Below are positions 1-13,126 of a stretch of 64,000 bases of DNA, piece by piece. The notes below the pieces were generated by a model. The model worked only from the letters and a program-made list of their open reading frames with translations. It was not told the DNA's origin and made no database searches. The first letter of the stretch is position 1; every line of letters begins with the position of its first letter. Made by a program: the position numbers and the translations under genes. The DNA is from Membranipora membranacea (Eukaryota; Bryozoa; Gymnolaemata; Cheilostomatida; Membraniporidae): assembly GCA_914767715.1 (NCBI GenBank), contig OU612069.1, positions 4,278,001 through 4,342,000 of the forward strand, read 5' to 3'.

Positions 1-3000
1 CAATAACCAAACCCTGACAGTCAAGATAAAGATATTAAAACAATAGTCCAGCTGTGCAGATATGAAAATCAGACAGACATTGAGGATGAAATTGTGGTCA
101 AAGAACAGTTTAGGGTGGAATACCCTGCCACCACCCTGAGCAATCAACAATGAGCGAAGAGCCAAACAATGAAATCATGAGCTACAATCTCTAAAAAAAA
201 CTCCCAAAAACTAGTTCAAATAGATCACAGAATCACTAATGATACATCATTAAGTGCCACTAATGAGTATCAGTGTGGATAGCTTTTGTGCTCAAGATGC
301 ATGTTGGGGGTTGTATGTGGGACAACACCTAGTACCCCCAACAGTCTCTCACCAAAAAGTGTAGAGTACCCAAGCTTGGAAGAAAGCACTGTAGTTCTTT
401 AATTGGGTACAATTTGTATCCAAAGTGCTCAACAGTGCACATAGGACATAAATTCAGGGCATTATCTTGCACAGCGCCAAATGAAATGCTTAAATGAAAT
501 GCGTTTGAGAACTGCTGTTCATAATCACTACATTAATACAGTGATATAGGGTCTGACAGACAAAAGGGTAGAGTGTGCTTCTTCCACAAGATTGATGACT
601 CATGTATAGGCCACTTCAAATGTCACTGACACTATTGGAAATATGATAAATGATTTATTAATGTCATAATCCAGATGTGTGACCGGTGGGGCCAGAAGGT
701 CAGGGCATCAAGTGACTGTTAGTCAGTAGCAACCTAGACCATTGGGAGTTGCTGCCGGTCCACTGGTCACCTGCGGCTTGACCAGTGGCATGGAGCAACT
801 GGAATGCAGACAGTTGAATTCAACTTGATCTAGTAGCAACCTGTCCATTTGCTGATGTTATGAAATTGAGGCAAATCATAAATGATACTCATAATTGTGC
901 ATCCACACAAATATATCTGCTGAATAATAGAAATGGCTGGCATTCAAACTATGTATGACAAAATAACGAAAAATAGCTGAATCCCAAGTATATAGGCTAC
1001 TTGATGAACAAAGAGCAACGATCAAATGAAACTGAACGGATATTGATGTCCCAGAAAGCTATGCATTGAACCACTTTGCAACACGCTAGACTCCACTAAC
1101 TTGATTTTCCACCAAAGGCTGCTGGAAATACCCTAAAGATGAGAAATATGTTAATATCATCAGGGATCAAGGTGAGCCAAACCTTCCTAGTCATTATGCC
1201 TTTAGACCGAATTGGGTAAGATATTGTAAAAGTTCGCATCAGGTTAGATCTACAATGACATACATATGGAACCAAATCATCAAGTAGCTTAGGTGATGAC
1301 TCATTGTCCTCTTGGAAAGCACATCACAAGATCGTTAATTTTGATTATTTGAGAGAACCCTATCTGCTCAAACGCACAAAAATATACACAGTGTATATTC
1401 TACCATCAAACATACATGGTCAGAATCAAAAGAAATGGATTTCAATTGATGGTTTGGAAGCCTAACTTGATAGATAGTAGTAGCAGCCCATGTGTCTGTA
1501 GCGATACATTTTCTCCTCCAATCTGGTCCATTAACTAAATGAATTCCATCACCATCTGGCATTGAATTGCTTGGGAGCCTCTAAATTCTTTGTAGAAGCC
1601 TACAGAGTAGGTACAGGTACCACAGGCCGAACTACTCTGTCCCACTGGCTTGCAAACCCTGACTCTCACCATGGTGGTGAAACCGGTATCCTGAACTTGG
1701 AACGGATTACATACAAACAGAGTGCCTCATTACCTGAGCATTCAAAACTATGAAGCGGTGATCATGCCGGCAAGTACCAAGTACCGTTTGTTCCTTTTTT
1801 TAACTCGTACACAAACAGGGTTCCTGGTGATCAGACAGACGGTCACAGTGTCATTCATGTAAATTATTATTGTCCTCACTTTACTAGGTCTAGTAAGACT
1901 CAGGCAAATGGAGTAAGTATTACACTACTACTCTGTTGTCAGCTGACTATCTCAGAACAGAACGACTACACTAACTTTAACTAACTTAGTCTTAGAGTTA
2001 GGTTAGTCCCATTTACAAAATTTATGAATATAAAAATGATTCAGGCCAATGTGAAACAAACAAACCAAGTTATAATGATTATTATAATGTATACATGACT
2101 GGATTCCACTCAATAAACACAGCCACTGGATCAACATCAATGCAATCCACCACCGCCACACCATGAGTGATCAACAAACAACAATAATTGTGAATTTACT
2201 GAAATATATATATAAAAATAAAGACATGAAATAAAAATAATTTCAGCAAGCAACTTTTATGACTTACCAAACACTTTTTGAGCAATCTCAATCTGTTACA
2301 CCCATCACAAGAGTGTGACCTTCAACACTGAGTCACAATTGGATTTCATTTGCTATTGTCAGTCACTACAGTCTATTATGCAGCACATTCACTGTTTTTT
2401 CGGGTTGATAAATTTGGCAAAATGAGTGAATCACTTCATCTCATTGCACTTTAGTGATTTGCCCAGGATATTGATGCGCAAACCTATAAATGCTCTTTTC
2501 ACTTTCCCAGATTACCAATTATGAATAATGAATCAAATCTTAATACATTTTAGGAATAAAAATCCTCAATTTCAACTCCGAAATTAGTATGTTATCAACA
2601 AATCTTGTGAAGTGAACAAAGTCAAAGTGTTTTAATTTCAGAGTAGTGATACAAATTAGGGGCCAGACAGTCTGGCGCCAGTGGACCATGTAATCAACTA
2701 GAGTGTGGGGGTTTCAAAAGCCAGACAGCATATATCTTATGAATTGAATAGAGTCTCAGTCTACACCGGATACAGCATGGTAACTGTTGTTGTTGTAACA
2801 AATTTTCTATTTTCCGTACTGTCCAGACTTCACAGAATATGTACATGTAAGTGAGAATTTGTTCTATTCGGAATTTGTATGACATGAGTTATGGGGATCT
2901 GTCTTGCTGATGATCGATCTGCTTGTATACGGATATATCTAATGTATTTGCCATATGTTTATGTATAGTATTTCTATCAATAGTTAGTGTTACAGTGAGT

Positions 3001-3225
3001 AGGCTACATTCAATCAAGGACTCCTGAGTCCCTCCTTAGGGCTATTTCTAGGTCTGAAGTCTTGATGTTGCTGTCAACAGGGAGGGTGTAAGGCTGTCTT
3101 GACAAGCTTTGTTCGAACTAAGCTTGTCAAGACAGGCTAGGAGGGTGCATATATGTCATACATTCACTTTGTACATGAATTTAGGAGTTGTCAAGTTTGT
3201 GTATACTGTAAGTCATGAATTTCAG
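1..3225. other. Gene-poor AT-rich stretch
   Basis: No convincing coding exon was seen. Overlapping short open frames at 1368-1562 (-) and 1562-1753 (+) lack a consistent splice context. The only local structures are a small hairpin near 304-342 with GGGGGT/ACCCCC arms and the perfect inverted repeat at 3094-3135. Some of this could be introns or 5' sequence of the gene whose candidate last exon is at 3226-3455. Confidence 0.4.
3094..3135. repeat. Short perfect inverted repeat (hairpin)
   Basis: Two 16-base arms, 3094-3109 and 3120-3135, are exact reverse complements (core TGTCTTGACAAGCTT) around a 10-base loop. The short direct repeat GAGGGTG lies on both sides, as expected for a small foldback element. 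It could also be a structured element in a transcript. Confidence 0.6.
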
Positions 3226-3455
3226 AATTAATTCAAATTAAATTGGATAATCATCAAGTCGTTGAAAGAAGTGGCCACCACTGCACTGGTGATATAACTA
3301 GTTTTGCTTACTATGAAGTAATGAGATTGCCTGGCTTCAGTAAGGATGCCAAGTTTGCGGCTCTGTTCTTGTATATGGGCATTGATGCTCATGAGGTGAT
3401 GTCGTTGCTCGGTGCTGACATGCTTCCCACGTTTTTGAATCGGTCTTTTGGGTAG
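3226..3455 (+). CDS. Candidate terminal exon of an unrecognised gene
   Basis: An acceptor (TTTCAG, ending 3225) opens a frame running about 75 codons to a stop at 3453-3455. An AATAAA signal follows at 3565-3570, about 110 bases downstream, as expected for a last exon. The frame has no ATG near its start, so earlier exons would be needed; none was found. The product looks like a folded, moderately hydrophobic segment (for example KFAALFLYMGIDAHEV) rather than low-complexity translation. No family is recognised. It could be a chance open frame; the acceptor plus polyA spacing is the main support. Confidence 0.35.
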
Positions 3456-3564
3456 TATTCAATTTTATCATTCTACCCAACGTAAAAATATGTACGATAT
3501 AACCGATTTACATTGTACGGGTTTTATATAGCCTTGAAGTGTCAACAAATGCATTTATCATTAT

Positions 3565-3570
3565 AATAAA
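3565..3570 (+). terminator. Candidate polyadenylation signal AATAAA
   Basis: AATAAA lies about 110 bases after the stop of the candidate terminal exon at 3226-3455. It is the first such hexamer after that stop. Confidence 0.35.
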
Positions 3571-3869
3571 TTCCACATTAGGGTAGCCATTGTTTTAACT
3601 CATTTTAAGATAAGTGGTGTTTTGAATCTATGAAAAATCCCTTACAAATGTTCATATCTATTTCACGCCATGATAGCTTGATCATGTATTCTCCGTTTTG
3701 CCTGCGTTCGGAGTTGCCTCATTCGAACAGCCCGTAGCTGACCAGAAAAATGGGATCAACCAGATAACAGGAAAATTTGATTAATATTTATTTATTGCAG
3801 AGCTAGGTGTTGGCCAGCAGTTGTGCCCCCTTTGCTTCTTTTTAACAAAAAATTGTTTTTCTATTCCAG

Positions 3870-6181
3870 CCTATTGAAGAAAACAAGATACAGAAATGGC
3901 TACCACATCTAAGAGTAAGAATGTCTTGATTGGGTGTAGTGGAAGCGTTGCCTCAGTAAAACTTGAACCTCTTGTTGCCTCAATCAAGAGTTGGTTGGAA
4001 AATGCCTCCATCAAAGTTATTCTTACGGAGTCAGCTCAGCACTTCACAGCAGTCAGAGAATGCACCGAGGCTGTACAGTATTACACAGACGCTGATGAAT
4101 GGGCCGTGAGTATCAATTCAGTTCAATGGATCGACCTGACATTTTTTTCAGGACTCGAGCCATGGAGATACCACCCGGGCGAGCGGATAGCATCAAAGAA
4201 CATTAGCATGGCCTTTCAAGTCCAGGTGACAGCAGATTTTTTTTATGTTTTCATCTCAGCTCTATATGGGCCTATGGGAATGTATGTATGTTTCAAGGGC
4301 AAGCCAAGAGGTGACGACTCAGCTCAAGCTAGGCCGACCTCAAAATCCACATAGAAACGGATGGTGTATGTCACATGTGCAATCTGAGCCTTTAGATAGC
4401 TACATATATGACATCTAGTCTGAGCCTAGTCTCCTTGGTAAAATATGCTGTAGTGCAACACTGAGATCACACGTGCTGGTAGAGGGGGGGGGGGGGGGCT
4501 ATTCGAACGCTGGAAAAATGGATAAAACTTGATCTATGTTCTCTCTAAATTTATTTTTATGTGACCCTTTCAAAGGCTATGATCTTTACAGTTTAATAAT
4601 TGCAATTAGTTGTCTGTATATAGATCACAGAGTTGTGACTGAATTGATACAGTCAGCTAGAGATTCTTGCACGTCAACTTAGCACCCAGGCTCCACACTA
4701 CAATTGTTGAAGACCTAACATTTCACATATGAATAAAAGTAGATATTCGACCCTGCAGATACTGATATTTATATTTGTTGCAGGCCTGGAGTAAACTTGG
4801 TGATGATGTTCTGCACATAGAGCTCGGTAAATGGGCGGATGTAATGTTGATCGCTCCCCTGAGCGCTAACACTCTAGCAAAGATAGCTAATGGCCTCTGT
4901 GACAATCTACTGGTGAGGGAAACCTTCTAAAACCCCCAGTCTCGATCCCCCCACCCCCTGATATCCCCACAGTCTCCCCCAGATATCCCCACAGTCTCCC
5001 CCAGATATCCCCACAGTCTCCCTCAGATATCCCTACAGTCTCCCCTCACCCGCCCTGATAACTCACAGTGTAAAAACATTTAGAAAGTTGTATTAAGTGA
5101 CCGTGTGAAAATTATAAAATTTGTCAGTTTTAACTTCTGCGGCTTTGAGGATTTGCTTATAGAGGAACACCCAATGAATAATGGAGGTAATATTTTTCCG
5201 TTAGAAAAATCAATGATTCAATGGCAACCTTTCTGCCTGTCGGGTAGTCTTATGATGTAATATATGATACGTCAAAATCTAAAGTTCTTGAGAATGACCA
5301 AAGTAAATTCAAAACCAGATTGCACACTATATGTATGTATCTAAGGAGTGTCTCAAAATTTTAGGAAATGTTGGTAGTTTTTGAAATTGTCCACGCTTTA
5401 ATGCATAGCACATTACTCACGATTCATCATGGTGATTATTCATATCTCAGGTGCTAGGATATTTCGGGACAAAACTTTCCCAAAACTTCCAAATGTCCCA
5501 AATGCCCAAGTGATATGGCACTAATAATCTTCTATGTCATTTTGTGCAGTCAAGAAGTTGTTCTGTAAATCCATTGGAAAGCATCAGTATGGGTCACTGG
5601 AGCTCTTGACATGGTGTGTTTTAGCATCTTGTTCCCGTGACAACCATTAAGCACAGCATGCTCTTTGCTATGATATGCAACATGGCTAGATCTGAATTTG
5701 TATATCTATGCATTTACGTTCAAGTATCATTGATATAAAGTTTCTCTAGTCTTTTATGGTCAACAGGAAACCTATCTCCATCGTTACGAGCGATCCTGTA
5801 TCTTCGAAAATGCTTGCAGAACTGACTGCGATTTTGAGGCTCCAATATTTAATCTATAGCCTACTTTCTGGTCGATGTGAAATCACAGTTTAATGTTATT
5901 TTAATTTTATTTTATTTTTGTGTTTATAGACTTGTACAGTTAGAGCGTGGGATATTAACAAGCCTCTCCTGTTTGCTGCAGCTATGAACACTCGTATGCT
6001 GGAACACCCGATAACAAAGCCTCATATAGACACTCTAATAAGTTGGGGGTACACTGAGATACCTACTGTATCCAAACTGTTAGTCTGTGGAGATAAAGGA
6101 AATGGGGCTATGGCAGAAGTAAAGACAATCACTGATAAATTGTGTGACGTTCTGTCTCAACCTGAGGTTCCCGGCGTGTAA
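3870..6181 (+). CDS. PPCDC: Phosphopantothenoylcysteine decarboxylase
   Basis: This flavoenzyme decarboxylates 4'-phosphopantothenoylcysteine to 4'-phosphopantetheine in cytosolic coenzyme A synthesis. Three coding exons join in phase 0: 3896-4105, 4784-4912 and 5930-6181, giving 196 residues, close to the animal enzyme's usual ~200. The ATG at 3896 follows a 5'UTR acceptor at 3869. Visible family motifs are the flavin-binding start (NVLIGCSGSVAS), the active-site His in HIELGKWAD, the PASANT-type motif PLSANTLAKIANGLCDN, the MNTRM segment (PxMNxxMW motif with the Trp replaced by Leu) and the substrate-clamp motif CGDKGNGAM containing the catalytic Cys. Donors are GTGAGT and GTGAGG. Intron 2 holds a 22-base tandem repeat, and a LINE remnant lies just downstream. 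Nothing in the motifs suggests inactivation. Identity is very likely. Confidence 0.94.
4959..5046. repeat. 22-base minisatellite in PPCDC intron 2
   Basis: About four copies of a C-rich unit (core GATATCCCCACAGTCTCCC) lie in tandem just after the exon 2 donor. The first two full copies are nearly identical and the last two carry single substitutions. Confidence 0.8.
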
Positions 6182-6371
6182 AATGACAGAATGTTATTAT
6201 TTTTAACTCTTATTATATATCCCAGTTTTGACATAGAAATATCATATGGGTTAAACACTTTTTAAGCGATTAAAGTATTGTGGTCGCTTGGATGCCGGGA
6301 TCAATTCAGTTTTTGCAATCATAGGTTTAACGTTTTTAATAGTCTGCAAATTTTCCCTTGTGTTTTTTTTT

Positions 6372-6377
6372 AATAAA
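6372..6377 (+). terminator. Candidate polyadenylation signal for PPCDC
   Basis: AATAAA lies about 190 bases after the PPCDC stop and follows a T-rich run. It sits at the edge of the LINE remnant, so it may belong to that element. Confidence 0.3.
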
Positions 6378-6690
6378 TGCAATTCAAGAACGAACTCGAC
6401 TTTTTAAACATTTTATCCGTCATAATTTTTCTGTAGATATAACTAGCTACGTAGTCGAAAGGATTCGTATTTTAGCCACGAATTATGCCAACTGGGATGA
6501 ACATATTTTAAATAACTGCTATTCATGCCCAAGAGTTCAATACCTTTTGCTAAAAGTAAGGACCAGCAGATTTCTAAATAGTTTTATACCTGTTAGTACT
6601 ATGATTTTAAATAACAGAGACATTCCAACACTTTCATTGTAATATGTCATTGACAATATTACCAAATAAATCTAATCTAAATCTAAATCC
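6378..6690 (+). mobile_element. 5'-truncated LINE remnant (RT C-terminus and 3' tail)
   Basis: An open frame ending at 6642 reads like the last ~90 residues of a CR1/L2-type reverse transcriptase ORF. The segment VRTSRFLNSFIPVSTMILNN matches the usual pattern near the end of these proteins (basic, RF.NSF.P....LNN). The stop is followed within 25 bases by an A-rich tail of short repeats (ATCTAA units, 6665-6690), a common LINE 3' terminus. Everything upstream of the RT C-terminus is missing, as expected from 5' truncation on insertion. No clear target-site duplication was seen. Confidence 0.6.
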
Positions 6691-9600
6691 TTTCTCTATA
6701 GATGTATTCAGGAATTTTCTTTCCACGGTCATGGTATTAACACTCTTATGTAGCATGAGGTCTTTGACTTAACCTGTATGACTGCTGTTTACGTTGTGTT
6801 CTCACTCATACATACAACATACATACAGTAGTGCACATACCACTGCACAATACACAGTTCTTCAGCTAGAAACCTTGATTCAAACGCTATTTTGAGGCGT
6901 TCTCTAGTGCAACCTCTTCATGGCCGCTGGCCCCAGCAACGTGAAGCCACCCCTGTGTGTAGATGAGCATCTCATTCAAACACTTCCAGCCTTCAATGCA
7001 TATTATCAGCTTCGGTATTTTGACATAATAGGTGTGTTAATGATGTAGGTGTTAGTTAAGTAATGGCAAAGTTGAAGTGCTGAAAGTCTGCCCTTGAGTT
7101 TCACTTTAGGCTACTCTGACAGAGTGTGAGCACTTATACTATGTTATAGACAGACATCAATTTTCAAGGGTTGTAGAAAATTGTGTTTTTAGTCGAGATT
7201 TTGTGATTCTTCTCATCAATAGAAATCCTTGATTTGTCTCATCTTGTAGTAAGGCGAACTCGCCTGTAACTGCAGTTTCAGGCCATCAATCTCCACCATA
7301 CCACCACCATATTGCTTCAATCACCCGAACTATTGACACAAAATGTCATTGCTTTGGTGAATAGCGCAAGGTCAAATGACTCAGCAATATTTTAATTTGG
7401 ATTCACATTTCCTTGTATCGAGAGCTTTCCAACGGCATATAGAAAGTCAATACATATATGCTGACCCACGTGGCCCACGTGGAAATTTCAGTTTTTCGAG
7501 TAAATATTGCTGTTTTTCGGGAAATTGTTCATGTGACACCCTGTTGGTCGCTTGCAAGAAATTTCACTGGCAGTCAGTGGACTCAAATTTGTTTTCTCCT
7601 ATAAAAATAAGCCAATTTCAAACGCAAACCCGACTTCTTAATCACAAGTACATGGCTAGCTGGTTTTTTAAACTCTGTATGTTCTTCTCAGCAATGAAGC
7701 TGTGACTATACACAGTGATTTTATTACAGGTCGACGCCCAGTATCGGAGGATCGACCGATCTCACTACTAGACAGCCATATTAACTGTACGAAGCAGTCA
7801 GTCTGTTGATTTAAATGGGGTTATGGGTCAGGTGCCTAGATTGACCAATGGGATTTTAAGGGCAAACAAAGGCCATGTTGAATGCGCTCTCCATCTTGAT
7901 CTTTACCAAATAAAATTTCGGACTATTGCAATATTGATTTTCAGATGCCATACTATTGATGTCATGTCAGGATAACCTCTATTTCCAAGTTCTACTGCTA
8001 TTACCTTCCATATATTCTCTACAGCACCTCTCAGGTTGTTGCCATTCGTGGTTATTGTATTCGGATAATTACTTAGATTCCTTTGTTTTGACTGACTTAT
8101 GAACTGTTTGATTGTCAAAATAATTATCCTCTTTATTGTAATTTGCAATGTGTAATGAAGACTAGGAAAATGGATCAGCACCTATCTTATCAGGTTTATT
8201 TTTATAGAGAGCACAACCATCACTCGCTCATCACACCGCACAGCTAACATACACCCAAATCTGCAGGGTTAGAGTCTCATAAGGTCATAATTTGTAAGTT
8301 CATATCAACCGTTTTTGATTATATTATAATGATTGTTTTATGCCAAACCTACTCTGTTTATGTAATATCGTATAATTTTGAACGTTTATAGAATCTTATC
8401 ATAACAATTGTCATTTTTATACAGGTTACGATATCAATACAATCAGTTAACTTTTACGACAAGACCTATCCTGCAACAGTTATTCTATCATAAATATATA
8501 AGAGGGTTTGGTTTACTACAGATATCAACATCTCCATTTTTTGATGGCCTAATTTTGAATTGGTGATAGCAGAATATATACAAAATATACCGCTTTCACT
8601 TAAATCACTTTTTGGTGATGTCAGGTGTGACTGCATAGATAATCTGATTGTAAGAATGTTGAACTTAGAACTTTTCATAACACACATCATTTATATAAAT
8701 TATAATAACTCACAAATTATCTTTTTACCTCAACGAAGAAATCCATCAAACACAAATATATCACAGTTTCTTTTCGGACTTGTCCTCTTTTTGAGCACAG
8801 GGTTACAACTCCAAGTTGAAGGCCATACGTCTGGATGCTCCAATATTTCATTATACTTACAGTAATGATGAGACTGATCCAGTCTGCAATCACCCGATTG
8901 GCCAAGACAGGAATCTGCTTACCTCTTGCTCCATACTGTTTGGAATATCAAGTTTGGTGGCGCTTGAATGAGGTCATGACCTTCACAATTCTATGTAAAT
9001 GTTATACACTGAAGTTTCCTGTACTACACTTACCCCTTACCATTACCAATAGACATACTTAATTTATTATATTGGTTTATTTAGGCCTGGAGTGCATCAT
9101 TGGGTCCTGTTATAGATAGCCACTACTTTGTCACACACGGCAACACTCTCTCTAATTTGTAAATATGAAAAAAAAACAAATTTAGAAACATTCGATAGCA
9201 ATCTAAATAAAGGTGTCCTCTGCCAGAGGCATCGCTTTTGATTCTTCACCTGCTCTCTATTCAACTGAAATCATCGACTTAAGCGTATATCACCTCACAT
9301 AGTGGTTTACCAAATTAGGAAGATAAATTAGAATAAGTATATATTTCAGTTGAGTTCGAAATACCAACAATGGCCAAATAAAAGTATTTACTGTTTGCTC
9401 TGCATTCCAATTGTCCTGTCAGGCTTAAGAAAAAGACGTAGCCAACATCTTACAGGTCGACCTCCATGTATTTGGTATTGTAATACTTATATTAAAACAG
9501 AGCTATCAGATCATCATGACATCTAATTGGTTGCATTACATAGAAACGGCCAGCCAATCTTATTTCTGTGAATATTCTGCACGCATCTTGCCAGTATGGG

Positions 9601-12154
9601 ATCATCAACATGCATCGAGTCAGGAGAGAGACACCGAGGATACAGGGAGCAGGATATAAAACAATCGACCTGAAAAGATCTCCTAACACGACTCAAAACT
9701 AAAAGCTCCTGTGGCACCAACCGCTGGCAGTGAGCGGTAAGCATGCTAACAGAGCGCTCCATCTCGTAGTGACACCATCCACACACAAAATTAGTTTTTA
9801 TCTGTTTAGCCAGCCTTCCACCTTTAAAATCGGTCTCAAATGACATTACAATTGCCACCCTCCCTCCCCATCCTTCCCACAGGAGTGATTTTATTAAAAA
9901 TGTGATTACCAATATCTAGCATTTGAGTTCTCTTGAAACACGCATTAAACTGCCTCCTCCTGCGATTTTGACATGAAAGTATAATATTACCATTATAAAG
10001 GCATTTTATTACAACTCCGTCACCACAAAAAATACCAAAATCAAACCTATTTTAACACCGTTTTTCTCTAGTTACTTGATGCTCAGTTCATTAAAAGTAT
10101 TTTGGCTTCAAGTTGCTGTAGAGTTATCTTCTCATTTTCATACAATGTCGTACTTATTACGAATTAGAAGTTATCCCACTTTGCCTTATTTATCATATCC
10201 CGTCCTTGTATCCAGGTAAACATACAAACTTAAATGAGAGAATTCGTTACAGAAGAAGAATCTAGGATCAAAATTGAATGTCTCCAATATCAGAACTTAT
10301 ACCAGCATACAAGTTCTCCCTGTATACAAGTTTTATTTCAAACTCCAAGCACCAAGCAGAACAATCAATTGTGTCAATCTGATTAAATAACTCTCCGTAA
10401 GATAGCTGCAAGATAGCAAGAGAATAGGTAGTGATAGATATTTGATTTACTATTTCCAATCCAAATTCAATACTACTGGTTCTAAATTTTGCTGGATGGG
10501 GTCAAAGTTTTTGAGGGGGGTTTAAATGAGGTCGCATAATTCATCTACTGGTACTTGTGTCAACCGACCTTACCCAGTGATATGAATTAAATTTAAGCCA
10601 GGGATACCCATCAAACAGTTATGAAATATTTCAATCCTAAAAAATACACAAGAAGGCCTGACACTATCACATTTTAAACAAGAATTGATTGAGGAAACAA
10701 TTTGTCAATTAAAAAGTATTGAAGATTATTAGGGTTGTTTCAAACATAAATTACTGTCTTTCAAGTAAAATTTTTAAGAATAGATTGGGCAGTGCTTCTG
10801 AATTGTGCGAAAATAAATGTCACGTTAAAATCCCAAATCCTTCCATCAAAGAAGCCTTAATAGTAGTAGTATTGTTATAATGAAGGCATATTAAATCACA
10901 TATAAAATACTTCTGGTTTCTAGTTACTATTTGATTATGTAATATCAGGGCTCTCAACCTGGGAGGATTCGAAACCTGAGTTTTGATATAAGCATGTCCC
11001 ATAGTGGTATTTTAAAGGTGTAAGATGCCCTGAGCATAAACAGCTGAGGGTACGTCTGAGATGGCACCGAAATGTTGTCGGTTGAAATACCTGAGATTTG
11101 AAGATTATGTGCAAAGAATAGCTGGCAAAGCAAGTCAAAGAATGTATGTTGCATCTAAGTACAAAGCCATTAGCTTCCATGATGTTCAAAAGTTTTTTAG
11201 TTTCCCTCTTGATGTATTGTCTGCCTGCCTGAATAAAAATTTTGTTGAGATATTAATCATTGAAATAAGATGGGAAACCAATCAAGACCATTTGTGCCTA
11301 AGACTTATTTCCACATTTGATGTTGAATGATGAGATTTCCTGCTAAATTACTGAATTCGAATAATTTACTTCATGATCAGAATATTTTGTAAAATGTAGT
11401 ATTAACAATTTATAATCTTTGGTAATCACGGTATTAGGCTACCAGTAGCAGATTATAATTGTACTTGTTGCATTGGGGACATAGGATTTTTGTGCATCAT
11501 ACATAGATTGAATTGAAAGCTTGATATAGAAGAGGCTTTGTTTAGACAAAGAGAGTATATCAAAGGCTAAGGTCTCTGGTGTATTGCGCAATCGTAAGCA
11601 CACATCAGGCATAATTTCAAAAAGCAGATATACATAACACATTTTGCTTGCATGCAACTTGCAATGATGCAAAAATCGGAATATCTGGACAGCCCTATTC
11701 TGGATAACCAAAAGAAATTTGGAAGTAATTGGACTATTGGAAGTAGGTTTGCGATACATTACTTTGTTAGTAATGGCTGTTTTTTGTAGATTTCTTTGAG
11801 AAATAATAATTTTTTAAAGATTATTGTGGCTCATTGGGTTTATATTGGTATAATATATAATTATATGTGGGTTTAGTTCACCCATGATAAATAAACTTTG
11901 GTTTGGTTTGGTCAGGAGGAGATAATCACAAAATCAGCCAGTACTTTTAATGAACTGAGTGGAAGGTTTGCAATGGCAAGGATGTGTAGCCCAAGACATA
12001 TTTAACAATATCCTTTGCCTGACAATGGTGGAGGATTGTACAGGGTAACCACCCTGGCACAGGGCACCTGAGCTGAGCCTGGTTGTTAAATCACTCACTC
12101 AGACAAAATACTGACAGTGAATCAAGCACAACACATGATCAGCCTGATGGTAGT
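6691..12154. other. Long intergenic stretch without a supported gene
   Basis: Several frames of 60-130 codons occur (for example 7376-7705 +, 8560-8865 +, 9523-9912 -, 11061-11330 +, 11439-11759 -). They lack splice context, recognisable domains or coding-like composition. The frame at 11439-11759 (-) contains IQNRAVQI, slightly reminiscent of an RT thumb region, but not enough for a call. Apart from the probable element tail at 11868-11912 nothing is assigned. Confidence 0.5.
11868..11912 (+). mobile_element. Probable LINE/SINE 3' tail
   Basis: AATAAACTTTGG followed by tandem TTTGG units resembles the short-repeat 3' terminus of CR1/L2-like elements and their SINE partners. No matching ORF was recognised upstream, so this would be a strongly truncated copy. 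A related TTGGTTTGG run occurs at 21026-21043. Confidence 0.35.
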
Positions 12155-12261
12155 TTAAGCGCTAACATGATGTCCGGAGAGCTGGTGGTAGCATTTCATT
12201 ATCAACCACTTTGCCAATGCCAATGCTACTACCAGCTCTCCGACACCTATTAAGCGCTAAA
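12155..12261. mobile_element. Small foldback element (MITE-like)
   Basis: The arms 12155-12194 and 12223-12261 are imperfect reverse complements. Both contain AGCGCT near the outside and GGAGAGCTGGT.GTAGCAT inside, separated by ~28 bases. Length and structure fit a non-autonomous foldback transposon. No target duplication could be assigned. Confidence 0.6.
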
Positions 12262-13126
12262 ACCAGTCTCATGGTTAAAACTCACTTCCTGTTTAATCCA
12301 ACTAACTTGACATTAAAACTTAACTTGTCCCCCCCCCCACTACACCATTGAGACAAGTTTGTCTTAGCAAAATATCCTCATAGTTATACAACAACTAGCA
12401 TAATCTGGCTCAGATCCAGTAGGGTCGGTATTCCAAGACTGATTTCGATGTAAACCGATATCAATATCAATATCAATGTTTGATTGTCGTCTGTCACAAA
12501 TGTTTTGGCTAGTGATACAAGCAACAGGTGTAGTATTATAAAAGAAAACATCAGTACAGATTACTGGTTGCACTCAATGTACAACATAATGAATGAGACA
12601 ATATTTGATAGAGCAGTCCTTGTCAATGCACAATAGAGAATTACACAATCAAACATAGGCATATTAATCTCATCATGAACTGTTTGCAAACAAGGGGAGG
12701 TTCGTAACTTCTGTACGTCTCTTGGTATGCGCTTGTTCATTATATCTCATCATATTGTGCAATTCAGAGGTCGCCAGAGATGATGAATTAGAGACACAAT
12801 GCAGTGTTAATATCTGCGCCGCCTGCCATTGTATAGCAACAAGTCAAGGCCAGAGGAAGGATATATTGTTACTCTGTGTTTATATCATATAGAATCAAGC
12901 CATCTACATCACTAGAAAACAGATATTAACTTCTCAAAGCTGGATACCCTGTGTAGACATGTACTGGTAGTTTGAAAATCAGAAATCATAGGATGGTGAC
13001 CACTGATACAGACTTATATTACTGGTAGAGACAGATAGGATTACGTGGATCACCTTCATTTCTGTCTTCTGACTGCAGATACCAGGTAAGCTTATCTAAT
13101 CAATGCTGTCACCAGGACAGTGGTCA

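Noticed and set aside
1368-1753. Adjacent frames on both strands with Cys-rich, slightly sushi-like content on the minus strand
   Set aside because: The Cys-rich part and the PDGDG part lie in different frames with no good splice site between them; similarity is too weak.
8466-8905. Overlapping frames on both strands of 60-100 codons
   Set aside because: AT-rich, hydrophobic chance translations without splice sites or conserved motifs.
9492-9912. Overlapping 129- and 65-codon minus frames
   Set aside because: No domain, no splice context and no similar copy in the window; consistent with chance open frames.
11439-11759. Minus-strand frame with IQNRAVQI resembling an RT thumb segment
   Set aside because: Only one short motif matches and the adjacent tail-like repeat is on the opposite strand.
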